Source: Chitinophagaceae bacterium DXS
GTDB taxonomy: Bacteria; Bacteroidota; Bacteroidia; Chitinophagales; Chitinophagaceae
Direction of reading: 5' to 3'
Assembly (NCBI GenBank): GCA_030345135.1
Contig: CP128386.1
Location: forward strand, 1,819,383 to 1,883,382
Length of the DNA stretch: 64,000 bases
This document shows, one piece after another, positions 24,770 through 33,998 of this stretch. The translations under genes and the position numbers were made by a program. Below the pieces are notes generated by a model. It saw nothing but the letters and a program-made list of their open reading frames with translations, was not told where the DNA came from and ran no database searches. Each line of letters starts with the position of its first letter. The stretch's first letter is position 1.

Positions 24770-26992
24770 ATGATTCATATACCACAACTAATTATTGATC
24801 TTGGTTTGATACTGGCAGTCGCGGCTGTAGTTACACTTCTTTTTAAAAAATTAAAACAACCGCTGGTATTGGGATATATCATTGCGGGATTACTGGTAAG
24901 CCCTAACTTCAAATTATTCCCCAGCATTACGGATCATGAGAACATTGAAGTATGGGCAGAGATTGGCGTCATCATCCTTTTGTTCAGCCTCGGACTTGAA
25001 TTTAGTTTTAAGAAGCTCATAAAAGTAGGCGGCTCCTCGTCTATCACGGCCCTGGTGCAGATCATTTGCATGATCGCCCTCGGCTATCTGACAGGTCAAC
25101 TGATGCACTGGTCTCAAATGGATAGTATTTTCCTGGGAGCTATTCTTTCTATGTCTTCAACAACGATCATACTTCGTGCATTTGATGAATTGAATGTAAA
25201 AAACAAAAAATTTGCAGGTGTTGTATTTGGCGCGCTGATCATTGAAGATCTTGTTGCCATTGTGTTGATGGTATTGCTGTCAACCATTGCCGTGAGCAGG
25301 GAATTTGCGGGCTGGGACATGCTGCTTTCTATTTCTAAATTGCTGTTCTTTTTAATTCTGTGGTTTGTCTCGGGCATATTTTTTATTCCCACTTTTTTAA
25401 AGAAAGCAAAAGTTTTGATGAATGATGAAACCATGCTCATCGTGTCCCTCGGCTTGTGTTTTGTAATGGTTTTTCTTGCCGGCAAAGCAGGTTTTTCGCC
25501 GGCGCTGGGTGCATTCATAATGGGCTCAATCCTGGCTGAAACAAGACAGGGTGAAAAGATAGAACATTTGGTAGCACCTGTTAAAGACCTTTTTGGGGCA
25601 GTATTCTTTGTTTCCGTAGGTATGCTCATCAATCCTTCAACTTTGCTGGATTATATCTGGCCGATTCTTATTGTTACACTTATCACTATCATAGGTAAAA
25701 CATTCGGCACAATGCTTGGCGCATTGATATCCGGGCAGCCTTTGAAACAGTCAGTACAAGCCGGTATGAGCCTTGCGCAGATTGGTGAGTTCTCTTTCAT
25801 TATTGCAACGCTCGGTGTTACGCTTAAAGTGACCAGCGATTTTCTTTATCCCATTGTGGTTGCCGTATCCGCTATAACAACATTTACAACGCCTTACTTT
25901 ATCAAGGCTTCAACTCCGGTGTATAACTGGCTGGAGAAAAAATTGCCACCCAAACTCATCAACAAACTCGCGGGCTATAGCAGTGCAACAGACTCTATCA
26001 GATCAGTGAGTGATTGGCGGGTAGTCGTTCGCGCAACTGTCGTACAGGTCATTGTTTGTTCCGTTATTCTAACCGGGGTTTCTCTTATTGCATCGAGATA
26101 TATTTCGCCCATGTTTGCTTCAGGTAAAAACGGCAACTGGATCCCACTGATCATAACCGTTGTTACGATCCTTATTTCGTCGCCATTCATATGGGCACTT
26201 GCAATAAGAAAAATACAGCCGGAAAAAACAATAAAACTATTATCGAACGCGAAGTATAAAACACCTCTGCAGGTTCTCCAGCTGATCCGTATATTGATTG
26301 CAATGTTTTTTGTGGGGATGATCCTGAATAACCTTCTCTCCTCTTATGTTGCATTTGGTGCGTTCATTCTGGTAGCAATTGTTATTGGTTTTAATTACAA
26401 GAAACTACAACTGGTATACGACAAAATTGAACAGCGTTTTATCAGCAATTTTAATGAGAAAGAAAAAATGCAGGAGAAAGAATCGGGTTCCCATCTTGCG
26501 CCCTGGGATGCACACATGGCAAGCTTTACACTGAGTCCTGATTTTACACAAATCGGTACTACGCTGAATGAACTGCAACTGCGCGAAAAAATGGGTATCA
26601 ATATCGTTCTCATCAAAAGGGGCAATTTTACAATAATGTTGCCTCAACGAGATGAAAGACTTTATCCTTCTGACATATTGCACGTAATAGGGACTGATGA
26701 ACAACTGGAAACATTCAGAAACTATTTGCAGGAACATTCCAAACAAACGCCTGTGCATGTTTCAACAGAAGATGATATTCTGCTTCAGCAAATGGAAGTA
26801 AAAAAGGACTCGGAATTTGTGGGCAAAACAATTAAAGATTCTGCTATTCGCGAACGGACGAAAGGCTTGGTGGTGGGGATAGAGCGCGATGGTAACCGCA
26901 TTCTAAATCCTTCGTCTACATTGGTTTTGCATGAAAAGGATGTGTTATGGATAGCAGGCAACCGGAAAAGGCTGCGGCTCCTCGCGAAGTAG
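24770..26992 (+). CDS. Monovalent cation:proton antiporter, CPA2 (KefB type), with RCK-C domains
   Basis: A large inner-membrane K+ or Na+/H+ antiporter. Residues 1-385 form the Na_H_Exchanger domain (for example PLVLGYIIAGLLVSP, SLGLEFSFKKL, STTIILRAFDELN, FGALIIEDLVAIVLMV with the conserved Asp, and SLAQIGEFSFIIATLG). About four further helices follow (residues 415-560). The C-terminus holds two TrkA-C/RCK-C modules (about 595-655 and 670-740), which usually bind nucleotide ligands and gate transport. ATG 24770 gives the family start MIHIPQLIIDLGLIL; the GTG at 24680 adds 30 residues of poor fit. The TAG stop is followed after three bases by a GAACCACGGAGG repeat. Confidence 0.92.
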   Translation: MIHIPQLIIDLGLILAVAAVVTLLFKKLKQPLVLGYIIAGLLVSPNFKLFPSITDHENIEVWAEIGVIILLFSLGLEFSFKKLIKVGGSSSITALVQIICMIALGYLTGQLMHWSQMDSIFLGAILSMSSTTIILRAFDELNVKNKKFAGVVFGALIIEDLVAIVLMVLLSTIAVSREFAGWDMLLSISKLLFFLILWFVSGIFFIPTFLKKAKVLMNDETMLIVSLGLCFVMVFLAGKAGFSPALGAFIMGSILAETRQGEKIEHLVAPVKDLFGAVFFVSVGMLINPSTLLDYIWPILIVTLITIIGKTFGTMLGALISGQPLKQSVQAGMSLAQIGEFSFIIATLGVTLKVTSDFLYPIVVAVSAITTFTTPYFIKASTPVYNWLEKKLPPKLINKLAGYSSATDSIRSVSDWRVVVRATVVQVIVCSVILTGVSLIASRYISPMFASGKNGNWIPLIITVVTILISSPFIWALAIRKIQPEKTIKLLSNAKYKTPLQVLQLIRILIAMFFVGMILNNLLSSYVAFGAFILVAIVIGFNYKKLQLVYDKIEQRFISNFNEKEKMQEKESGSHLAPWDAHMASFTLSPDFTQIGTTLNELQLREKMGINIVLIKRGNFTIMLPQRDERLYPSDILHVIGTDEQLETFRNYLQEHSKQTPVHVSTEDDILLQQMEVKKDSEFVGKTIKDSAIRERTKGLVVGIERDGNRILNPSSTLVLHEKDVLWIAGNRKRLRLLAK

Positions 26993-26995
26993 ATT

Positions 26996-27136
26996 GAACC
27001 ACGGAGGCACGGCGACAAAAAGACACATAGGCGTTATGTTTTACTTCGCTGAAATGTCTGAAAAAAAACAAAATGCAATTTGATTATAAGTAAAAAAGCG
27101 TTGTGAACTCTTTGTGTCGTCCTGCCTCCGTGGTTC
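26996..27136. repeat. Inverted repeat GAACCACGGAGGCA / TGCCTCCGTGGTTC
   Basis: A perfect 14-base inverted repeat (26996-27009 and 27123-27136). Pairing continues imperfectly inward, with words such as GCACGGCG and ACAAAAAG at period 8. The loop is about 80 bases. The left arm starts three bases after the antiporter stop. Confidence 0.88.
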
Positions 27137-27189
27137 CAAAAAAACTTTGGTCAGGTTTTTGCTTAGTGTGCGAAAAATACTTTCATTTC

Positions 27190-27432
27190 ATGGATAACCT
27201 GTGCTTCATCAGCAATTTTGAGGAAATTAAGACTACGAGAACTTTTGTGCAATATCCATCACCAGAACAGTTTGGAGACTATAAAATATTCATAGGCGGC
27301 AATTTTATTTTTGTAGAAAACGCGAAAAACGTCGTGGCGCGATTCAGCTTTTCCAACTTTTCCACCAATATAGACGATGAACTAATTGAAAGGTCCATCC
27401 TTCTCATCAGAAAGCGCTATCCGTATTTCTAA
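27190..27432 (+). CDS. Hypothetical protein, 80 aa
   Basis: Not recognised. It begins MDNLCFISNFEEIKTTRTFV and is rich in aromatic residues, with a beta-like centre (YKIFIGGNFIFVENAKNVVARF) and a C-terminal helix (DDELIERSILLIRKRYPYF). The longer frame from 27103 reads through the inverted repeat and is unlikely. It may be transcribed from the antiporter side or alone. The downstream side is a large repeat block. Confidence 0.55.
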   Translation: MDNLCFISNFEEIKTTRTFVQYPSPEQFGDYKIFIGGNFIFVENAKNVVARFSFSNFSTNIDDELIERSILLIRKRYPYF

Positions 27433-28190
27433 AGCGGGGCGGGTTTCACCCGGCGGGCAGGAAGACGGCGAGGGTTTCACGCAAAGACCGCAAAGGAGTA
27501 AAGACGCAAAGGATTGATTACTTAACTCATTTTCATTTCAATATTTGGCGACCCTGGTTTCACGCAGCGGCCGCAAAGAAGCAGCGACGCAACGGCCAGA
27601 CCTTCACGCAGTTTTTTATTGTTTGTGTTTCACGCAAAGACGCAAAGGAGCAGCGACGCTAAGGATTGATTATTTAACTCATTTTCTTTTCAATATTTAG
27701 CGACGGTAGTTTCACGCAAAGAGTGCAAAGAAGCGGCGACGCGAGGGCTAGATTTTCACGCAAAGATCGCAAAGGAGCAGCGACGCAACGGCCAGACTTT
27801 CACGCAGTTTTTTATTGTTTGTTGTTTCACGCAAAGACGCAAAGGAGCAAAGACGCAAAGGATTGATTACTTAACTCATTTTCATTTCAATATTTGGCGA
27901 CCGCAGTTTCGCACAATGAGCGCAGAGAAGCAGCGATGCAACGGCCAAACTTTCACGCAGTTTTTTATTGTTTGTTGTTTCACGCAAAGACGCAAAGGAG
28001 CAGCGACGCTAAGATTGATTACTTAACTCATTTTCATTTCAATATTTGGATTTGGCGACCGCAATTTCGCACAATGAGCGCAGAGAAGCAGCGGCGCGGC
28101 GAAACTTCTCATCATCTGCACATTCGCAAATTTGCACATTCACCAATTTGCCCATTGTCAATTCTCCATTTTCAATTGTCAATTAAATCA
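27433..28190. repeat. CGCAAAGG octamer block with alternating 154/196-base units, plus ATTTGCAC / CAATTTTC words
   Basis: A module of about 80 bases (GTTTCACGCAAAGACGCAAAGG, then a GATTGATTACTTAACTC-type core, then CAATATTTGGCGACC) recurs at about 27473, 27627, 27823 and 27977, spaced 154, 196 and 154. A second module with CGGCCAGACTTTCACGCAG and TTTTTTATTGTTTG fills the intervals. Within modules the words CGCAAAGA and CGCAAAGG repeat with period 8. From 28108 the words change to ATTTGCAC, and then to CAATTGTCAATT up to the fbp stop codon. Plus-strand frames in this block are artefacts. Confidence 0.88.
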
Positions 28191-29193
28191 AGCATTTTTC
28201 CAGCTCCTCCATCATGTCTTTACTTCCAATAAAGAATGGAGTTCTTTCGTGCAAGGCAATGGGTTGTTTATCCAGTATTCGTTGTTTCCCGTCAGTTGCC
28301 TGACCTCCGGCAACTTCAACAATAAAAGCCAGTGGGTTGCATTCATACAACAATCTCAATTTGCCGTTAGGTTGTTGTTTAGACGCGGGATATAAAAATA
28401 TACCTCCTTTTATCAGGTTGCGATGCACATCGGCCACCATGCTTCCTATATAGCGATTAGAATATGGGCCACCCTGTTCTCCTGCCTTGTGCTGGCATTG
28501 ATCAATATATTTTTTTACACCTTCTTCATAATTGAAAAAATACCCGTGATTAACGGAGTACACATTGCCGTTGGTCGGGCACTTGATATCAGGATGACTA
28601 AAGCAAAACTCACCAATAGAGGGATCCAGTGTAAAACCATTTACACCTCTTCGCGTAGCATAAACCAACATGGTTGAAGATCCATAGATAATATACCCGG
28701 CAGCAATCTGTTTAACACCTGGCTGAAGAAAATCGTTCAGTGTGCATGGGCTGCCTATTTCACTCGTGCGTCTGTAAATGCTGAATACAGTGCCGATAGA
28801 TACATTTACATCAATATTGCTGCTGCCATCCAGCGGATCAAATAGTACGACATATTTGCTGTTACAACTTACTTCATCATCAAATATTTGTATGTCATCA
28901 CATTCTTCACTGGCAATTCCTGCGCAGCTAATGCCATGCTGCAAAACTTTTATAAATTCATTGTTGGCAAACTCATCCAGCTTCTTTACATCTTCGCCCT
29001 GCACATTCACGGCTCCTATTGAACCCAGAATATCAACCAGTCCTGCCTTATTTACTTCAACGTTTATGCGCTTGGCAGCCAGCCCGATCTCTCTCAGTAA
29101 TGTGCTTAGCTCTCCCGTTGCATTCGGGAAATTGCGAAGCTGTTGAATAGTGAATTCGTCCAGCGTTAATGCCTGTCTGTTAGTTAGCTGCAT
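28183..29193 (-). CDS. fbp: Class I fructose-1,6-bisphosphatase
   Basis: Gluconeogenic enzyme that hydrolyses fructose-1,6-bisphosphate to fructose-6-phosphate; Mg2+ dependent. Signature motifs are ASEECDDIQIFDDEVSCNSKYVVLFDPLDGSSNIDVNVSIGT (split metal site with DPLDGSSN) and, near the end, GKLRLLYECNPLAFIVEVAGG, the conserved active-site Lys/Leu/Arg segment. The length of 336 aa is typical. It is transcribed divergently from pckA, the other committed gluconeogenic step, across 277 bases. The TAA stop merges with the TTGACAATTG repeat. Confidence 0.95.
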   Translation of the reverse strand: MQLTNRQALTLDEFTIQQLRNFPNATGELSTLLREIGLAAKRINVEVNKAGLVDILGSIGAVNVQGEDVKKLDEFANNEFIKVLQHGISCAGIASEECDDIQIFDDEVSCNSKYVVLFDPLDGSSNIDVNVSIGTVFSIYRRTSEIGSPCTLNDFLQPGVKQIAAGYIIYGSSTMLVYATRRGVNGFTLDPSIGEFCFSHPDIKCPTNGNVYSVNHGYFFNYEEGVKKYIDQCQHKAGEQGGPYSNRYIGSMVADVHRNLIKGGIFLYPASKQQPNGKLRLLYECNPLAFIVEVAGGQATDGKQRILDKQPIALHERTPFFIGSKDMMEELEKCLI

Positions 29194-29437
29194 GTTAGTT
29201 TTTTATGGAAGCTACAGAATTGTAACAGCCCAGCCGTCATGTACTTTATGTAAACGTGTGCGCAAAAAAGCTTCATTTTCAAACTTTTTTTTCTTGTTTA
29301 ATGTTTGCCGCTTCTTGCCTGCAATTGTTCAGTTTTTGCGCCGGTTGTTTAGAAAGTTTCCTGTTCGTTTTCGAAAAAAATTGTTTTTGTTCAATATGTA
29401 TTACAAACACAGTAGTTTTTTACTAACATACGATTGT

Positions 29438-29445
29438 TAGCTTTG
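29438..29445 (+). promoter_or_regulatory. -7 element for pckA
   Basis: TAGCTTTG matches TAnnTTTG; predicted start about 29452, giving a short leader before ATG 29471. It lies in the fbp-pckA divergent spacer. No consensus -33 was found. Confidence 0.45.
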
Positions 29446-29470
29446 TAGTTAACAAATCAATTTGCTGTCT

Positions 29471-31081
29471 ATGTTTTCTATTGCTTCTGCCACAGACCTA
29501 CAGCATTTCGCTTCTACCGGATTGTATTTGCTAAATGACGTACACTACCAGGAAACACCGTCCGACCTTATACAAGAAACGCTGGCCCTGCACGAAGGGC
29601 AATTAAATGATACCGGTGCGCTTGTTATTGAAACAGGTAAGTTTACAGGTAGATGTCCGAAAGACAAGTTTATTATTTACGACGATATAACAAAAGGCAG
29701 TGTTGACTGGAATGACTTTAACCAACCACTGGAGGAAAAATATTTCCACATTATTCACAAAAAGATGAAGGACCATCTTGATATGCGGCCCGACATATGG
29801 ATCCGTGATTGCTACGCATGTGCATCTCCGGAATACAGATTAAACATAAGGGTAGTCACTGAAAATCCGTGGATGAACCTTTTTGCTTATAACATGTTCC
29901 TTCGTCCCGGTGAAGAAGAACTGGACAGCTTTGTTCCGGAATGGCATGTTCTATGCGCTCCGGACCTACAGCTAAATGCTGAGGAGTGCGGCATCAAAAA
30001 TTCCAATGCCGCGGTAATATCTTTTACGCATAAAACAATTCTTATAGCAGGCACGGGCTATACAGGTGAGATAAAAAAAGGCATATTCAGTGTGCTGAAT
30101 TTCCTGATGCCTTTACAGAAACATGTACTAAGCATGCACTGTTCTGCAAACACAGGCAAGCGGGGCGATGTGGCTTTGTTCTTCGGATTAAGCGGCACAG
30201 GAAAAACAACGTTAAGTGCCGACCCGTCTCGAAAATTAATTGGAGATGATGAGCACGGCTGGAGCAATGATGGCGTATTCAATTTTGAAGGCGGTTGTTA
30301 TGCAAAATGCATTAACCTGAGCTGTGATAAAGAACCTGATATTTTCAATGCTATAAAACATGGTGCTCTTGTTGAAAATACAAGATTTGCTGAGGGCAGC
30401 AACCAGATTGATTTTACCAACAGTTCAATCACAGAAAATACACGCGTTTCCTATCCTATCCATTATATTACCAACGCAGTGCATCCGTCTGTGGGAAGCA
30501 TACCGCAAAATGTATTCTTCCTTACATGTGACGCATATGGCGTTCTGCCACCTGTTTCCCGGTTAACTGCACCACAGGCCATGTATCAGTTTATCTCAGG
30601 ATATACCGCCAAGGTAGCTGGTACTGAAACAGGCGTAAAAGAACCTTCATCCACTTTTAGTGCGTGCTTTGGTGCGCCATTCCTGCCGTTACATCCCGGT
30701 AAATATGCGGCTATGTTGGGCGAGAAACTGAAACATCACAAAGTAAAAGTCTGGATGATCAATACAGGTTGGACAGGTGGCCCTTACGGCACGGGAAAAC
30801 GCATTGACCTGGCTTTGACAAGAAAAATGGTCACTGCTGCTCTCGACGGTTCACTGGACGATGTAGCTTATCGCCCTCATCCTGTTTTCGGAATGCTCAT
30901 GCCATTAAGCTGCCCGGGCGTTCCATCTGAAATACTCGATCCTGTAAATACCTGGAAAGAACGGCAAGCCTCCTCCGTTATGGCAAACAAACTTGCCGCT
31001 CAGTTTACTAAAAACTTTGAAAAATATGCAAGTGGTGTTGACAGCGAAATCATCGCTGCCGGCCCTGCATTAATGCAGTAG
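29471..31081 (+). CDS. pckA: Phosphoenolpyruvate carboxykinase (ATP)
   Basis: Converts oxaloacetate and ATP to phosphoenolpyruvate, CO2 and ADP, the entry to gluconeogenesis. Signature elements are GRCPKDKFI near the N-terminus, HCSANTGKRGDVALFFGLSGTGKTTLS (PEPCK signature plus kinase P-loop), LIGDDEHGWSNDGVFNFEGGCYAK (metal and adenine site) and MINTGWTGGPYGTGKRI (substrate lid and Arg). ATG 29471 gives 536 aa, the normal length; a TTG at 29462 is less likely. A classical terminator follows at 31112-31146, and the stop has no repeat arm. Confidence 0.96.
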   Translation: MFSIASATDLQHFASTGLYLLNDVHYQETPSDLIQETLALHEGQLNDTGALVIETGKFTGRCPKDKFIIYDDITKGSVDWNDFNQPLEEKYFHIIHKKMKDHLDMRPDIWIRDCYACASPEYRLNIRVVTENPWMNLFAYNMFLRPGEEELDSFVPEWHVLCAPDLQLNAEECGIKNSNAAVISFTHKTILIAGTGYTGEIKKGIFSVLNFLMPLQKHVLSMHCSANTGKRGDVALFFGLSGTGKTTLSADPSRKLIGDDEHGWSNDGVFNFEGGCYAKCINLSCDKEPDIFNAIKHGALVENTRFAEGSNQIDFTNSSITENTRVSYPIHYITNAVHPSVGSIPQNVFFLTCDAYGVLPPVSRLTAPQAMYQFISGYTAKVAGTETGVKEPSSTFSACFGAPFLPLHPGKYAAMLGEKLKHHKVKVWMINTGWTGGPYGTGKRIDLALTRKMVTAALDGSLDDVAYRPHPVFGMLMPLSCPGVPSEILDPVNTWKERQASSVMANKLAAQFTKNFEKYASGVDSEIIAAGPALMQ

Positions 31082-31111
31082 CCAATATTCTTCTTGTGAA
31101 ACAGTACATGT

Positions 31112-31146
31112 AAGCCGGCAGGGTTTTGGTCCTTACCGGCTTTTTT
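31112..31146 (+). terminator. Rho-independent terminator of pckA
   Basis: AAGCCGG (31112-31118) pairs with CCGGCTT (31136-31142), followed by a T-run to 31146. It lies 31 bases downstream of the pckA stop. Confidence 0.75.
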
Positions 31147-31167
31147 ATAGTTGGGACTACTTGTTGA

Positions 31168-31830
31168 TCAGGTAAGCGCTATTTTGTATTTGCCGACAAG
31201 CTGATTGGCACCATCCTTTGTAATCTCCATTGTAAGTGCCTTAAACCGGCTCTCATCCTTGTCTCCATGCAATTCAATGTCCTGCGCAACTGTTACGTTA
31301 TTAAGACCTTTGGGGTAAAGCGGATTTTTGTATACAGCTTCTTCAATATGCTTGGGGAAAAAGAGATTAGAAGTTAAGGCTACCGAATTGTTCACATGTA
31401 CCTTCAAATGCAAATGCGTTAAACGCCCGTTGTACCATCCCGGGAAAATTGATTGAAATTTGCATTCACCTTTTTTATCGGTTTTTTGGTACCCCCGCAA
31501 CCAGGTTTGATTAAGCGATTGTTGCGCCTCAAAATCCGAATAGCGACCTTCAGCATCACATTGCCAAATGTCCACAATTGCTCCTTCAACAGGCTTGCAA
31601 TGCTTATCTTCCACCATGAAAAGATATGTTATCGGCACGCCTGCCCTGCTTTCCCTGATGTCTGCCCGATTTAGCTTCTCATCCTTATAGTATGGCCCTT
31701 CATTTACCGGAGGCGTTATAGGATCATTACAATCTGTAACAAGCTGTACACCTTTTCCTCTTCTTGCAGAAGACAAAAAAGATGCAACAAATGAAAGCCC
31801 GATAAGTGCGAGAAACCTGGTCCTGTTCAT
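31168..31830 (-). CDS. Intradiol ring-cleavage dioxygenase-like protein, exported
   Basis: A protocatechuate/catechol dioxygenase-fold protein with non-heme Fe(III). A signal-like N-terminus (residues 1-22) suggests export, as for many Bacteroidota members of unknown substrate. Residues expected as iron ligands are Tyr in GRYSDF and, in FPGWYNGRLTHLHLKV, the second Tyr and the HLH pair. NEGPYYKDEKLNRADIRE and EGAIVDIWQCDAEG are family landmarks. The length of 220 aa is normal. It is preceded by a SnoaL-like gene on the same strand, 63 bases away. No aromatic pathway genes are nearby, so the substrate is open. Confidence 0.85.
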   Translation of the reverse strand: MNRTRFLALIGLSFVASFLSSARRGKGVQLVTDCNDPITPPVNEGPYYKDEKLNRADIRESRAGVPITYLFMVEDKHCKPVEGAIVDIWQCDAEGRYSDFEAQQSLNQTWLRGYQKTDKKGECKFQSIFPGWYNGRLTHLHLKVHVNNSVALTSNLFFPKHIEEAVYKNPLYPKGLNNVTVAQDIELHGDKDESRFKALTMEITKDGANQLVGKYKIALT

Positions 31831-31893
31831 CGTTAGAAGTTTAACCTAATGTATAAACTTCCATCCTTTTTTGCAAGTGTATTTCCCGTTTTT

Positions 31894-32253
31894 CTACATG
31901 AAAAATTGTTCAGAGACGATCTTGTCGTTTTTAACATGATAAACACATAATTCACCCATTTTTGAACGCTCGTGACCTTTCATTTTCATATCCATCGAAA
32001 GCGTAAATGCAATAACATTCTCTGCAACCAGCGGATCGGAAATGTCCAGGTGATGCATTTTTTCAACCATAGATTCAAACTTGTGTCCTTTTTCGATAAT
32101 CGCTTTCAATCCTTTGGTTTCTTTGTCAAAGTCAGGTGTGCTATAGGGCTCAATACTGATGGCATCTTCTGCAAACAGTTCTTTTTGAGCAGCTTCAAAT
32201 TCTCCTTTGCGGCAGAGTTCTACAAGGCGATTTGCAACTTTTTCTGTTGACAT
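31894..32253 (-). CDS. SnoaL-like / NTF2-fold protein
   Basis: A small alpha+beta cone protein. NRLVELCRKGEFEAAQKELFAEDAISIEP near the N-terminus followed by a GLKAIIEKGHKFESMVEKMHHLDIS helix and beta strands ending FTLSMDMKMKGHERSKMGELCVYHVKNDKIVSEQFFM is typical of the SnoaL-like fold. Catalytic function, if any, is unknown. It may be co-transcribed with the intradiol dioxygenase gene downstream. Confidence 0.8.
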   Translation of the reverse strand: MSTEKVANRLVELCRKGEFEAAQKELFAEDAISIEPYSTPDFDKETKGLKAIIEKGHKFESMVEKMHHLDISDPLVAENVIAFTLSMDMKMKGHERSKMGELCVYHVKNDKIVSEQFFM

Positions 32254-32338
32254 GGCGATCGTATTTTAAGGTAAAAGTAATATCGGAATATTCAGCATGA
32301 AAGTATCGTGCCAGTTATTTTATTGTAAGGAATTGGAA

Positions 32339-32346
32339 TAAATTTG
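32339..32346 (+). promoter_or_regulatory. -7 element for the 32372 methyltransferase
   Basis: TAAATTTG matches TAnnTTTG; the predicted start near 32352 makes ATG 32372 more likely than ATG 32351, which would be leaderless. Confidence 0.4.
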
Positions 32347-32371
32347 GGTTATGAATGATAAGCTATCTTCC

Positions 32372-33124
32372 ATGAATCCGACCGGCAGGTTTACCAATCG
32401 CGTTGAGAATTACGTAAAATTCCGTCCATCATATCCGCCTGAATTAATTCAGTTTCTGCAGACAAAAGCCGGGTTGTCGTCACAAGCCGTTGTTGCAGAT
32501 ATTGGTTCAGGAACAGGCATACTTACAGAACTGTTGTTGCACAATGCGAAAAAAGTTTACGCAGTAGAGCCTAATGCAGCAATGCGCGCAGCGGCTGAAA
32601 TAAAACTGAGTGCTGTATGCAACTATCAAAGTATTGAAGGGACTGCTGAACATACCACACTGGCAAACAAGAGTGTACACCTTATAACTGTTGCACAGGC
32701 TTTTCACTGGATGGAACCTGTGGCAACAAGAAAAGAGTTTGAACGCATTTTAGATAACCGCGGGCATGTGGCGCTCATCTGGAATCTGCGCGACAATACG
32801 GCTCCGTTTATGAAAGAATATGAAGAACTAAAAATGGCATTTGGAAAGGATTATCTTGATACGAAACGTGCGGATGAAGAAACCATCACTGCTTTTTTCA
32901 GAAACGATCCGATGATTGTAGAATCATTTCCCAATCCACAACTAATGGATTTTACATCGCTCAAAGGCCAGCTTGAATCAGCTTCCTATATGCCACTGGA
33001 GGGAGAACCGCGTTATGAAGAAATGATCGCAACACTCGAAAAGCTGTTTAATACCTATCAACAAAACGGAACAATTCAAATGGATTTTTATACAAAGGTT
33101 TATATGAACAGACTGCCGCTTTGA
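32372..33124 (+). CDS. Class I SAM-dependent methyltransferase
   Basis: A cytosolic SAM-dependent methyltransferase of the Methyltransf_11 kind, substrate unknown. Motif I is VVADIGSGTGILTELLL, the acidic loop is VYAVEPNAAMR, and ITVAQAFHWMEP is the motif IV-like strand. It starts MNPTGRFTNRVENYVKFRPSYP, the usual N-terminus of this group, hence ATG 32372 (250 aa); ATG 32351 would add seven residues. The TGA stop is the first base triplet of a TGATGTACGATG repeat. Confidence 0.85.
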   Translation: MNPTGRFTNRVENYVKFRPSYPPELIQFLQTKAGLSSQAVVADIGSGTGILTELLLHNAKKVYAVEPNAAMRAAAEIKLSAVCNYQSIEGTAEHTTLANKSVHLITVAQAFHWMEPVATRKEFERILDNRGHVALIWNLRDNTAPFMKEYEELKMAFGKDYLDTKRADEETITAFFRNDPMIVESFPNPQLMDFTSLKGQLESASYMPLEGEPRYEEMIATLEKLFNTYQQNGTIQMDFYTKVYMNRLPL

Positions 33125-33272
33125 TGTACGATGTTAGATGTACGATGTTAGATGTACGGTGTTAGGTGTGGTGAAGATCGCTAATGTCTGATGTGTTGAT
33201 CTCTGTTTTTTTGATGCCTGATGCGCAGGGAGCATTTTTTTGAATTTTGACTTTTGAATTTTGACTTTTATT
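33125..33272. repeat. GTACGAT and TTTTGAC heptamer arms between convergent genes
   Basis: 33125-33170 is a GTACGAT/GTTAGAT heptamer run directly at the methyltransferase stop. 33232-33269 is TTTTGAA/TTTTGAC at period 7, directly after the response regulator stop on the minus strand. The two arms belong to different word families, so unlike most spacers they do not pair with each other. Confidence 0.85.
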
Positions 33273-33983
33273 TCATCTTTTCAAAAACTTTCCGCTCAGT
33301 ATCTTCTGCATCACTTCGTCTTTGTTTGCACGGCTTACCGGAATTTTGTGTGTATCGATCACCAATTCGTTGCCATCTACACTTTCTACTTTACTTAGCT
33401 GTACGATAAATGATTTGTGTACCCGTAAAAAACGGCTGGCAGGTAAAGCTTCCTCTATGCTTTTGAATGTGAGGTAAGTAATGTATTTTTTTGTTTTTGT
33501 AAAGATGGTTACATAATTCTGGGTGGCTTCAACAAAAAGGATATCATCGTAATACACTTTCACAAGTTTGTTATCAGCTTTGATGAAAATAAAATCATCT
33601 TCAGCTGAAGGCGTGGCGGTTCTGGCAGATAAATACTCTTTTGCCTTCATCGCGGCTTTTACAAACCTGTTAAACGCGATCGGCTTTACAAGGTAATCCA
33701 GCACATCCAGTTCAAATCCTTCCAGCGCATATTCCGGATAAGCCGTTGTAATTACCGTAAGCGGCGGATTGGTCATTGTTTTAAGAAACTCAAGGCCCGA
33801 CAAACGCGGCATTTGAATATCCAGGAACAATAATTGAATTTTTCCGGCCTTAATTTGTTCCACCGCTTTTAATGGAGTATCGTATTCACCTACAAGATTT
33901 AAAAAATCCATATCAGCTATATACTCTTTCAAGCCTTTACGGGCAAGCGGTTCGTCATCAATTATTGCACAGTTGATCATCAT
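33273..33983 (-). CDS. LytTR-type response regulator
   Basis: Partner of the histidine kinase just upstream (15 bases). The receiver domain has the acidic pair IDDEP and phosphoacceptor Asp55 in LLFLDIQMPRLSG, with Thr and Lys at TTAYPEYALEGFELDVLDYLVKPI. The LytTR DNA-binding domain covers about residues 130-232 (DDFIFIKADNKLVKVYYDDILFVEATQNYVTIFT, FLRVHKSFIVQL, ELVIDTHKIPVSRANKDEV). It begins with two ATGs (33983 and 33980). Regulated genes are not evident. Confidence 0.93.
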   Translation of the reverse strand: MMINCAIIDDEPLARKGLKEYIADMDFLNLVGEYDTPLKAVEQIKAGKIQLLFLDIQMPRLSGLEFLKTMTNPPLTVITTAYPEYALEGFELDVLDYLVKPIAFNRFVKAAMKAKEYLSARTATPSAEDDFIFIKADNKLVKVYYDDILFVEATQNYVTIFTKTKKYITYLTFKSIEEALPASRFLRVHKSFIVQLSKVESVDGNELVIDTHKIPVSRANKDEVMQKILSGKFLKR

Positions 33984-33998
33984 AGCGCTAAAATAAAA

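Noticed and set aside
27433-28110. CRISPR array or tandem gene family
   Set aside because: Both the repeated and the intervening modules are repeats; spacing alternates between 154 and 196; frames are not conserved.
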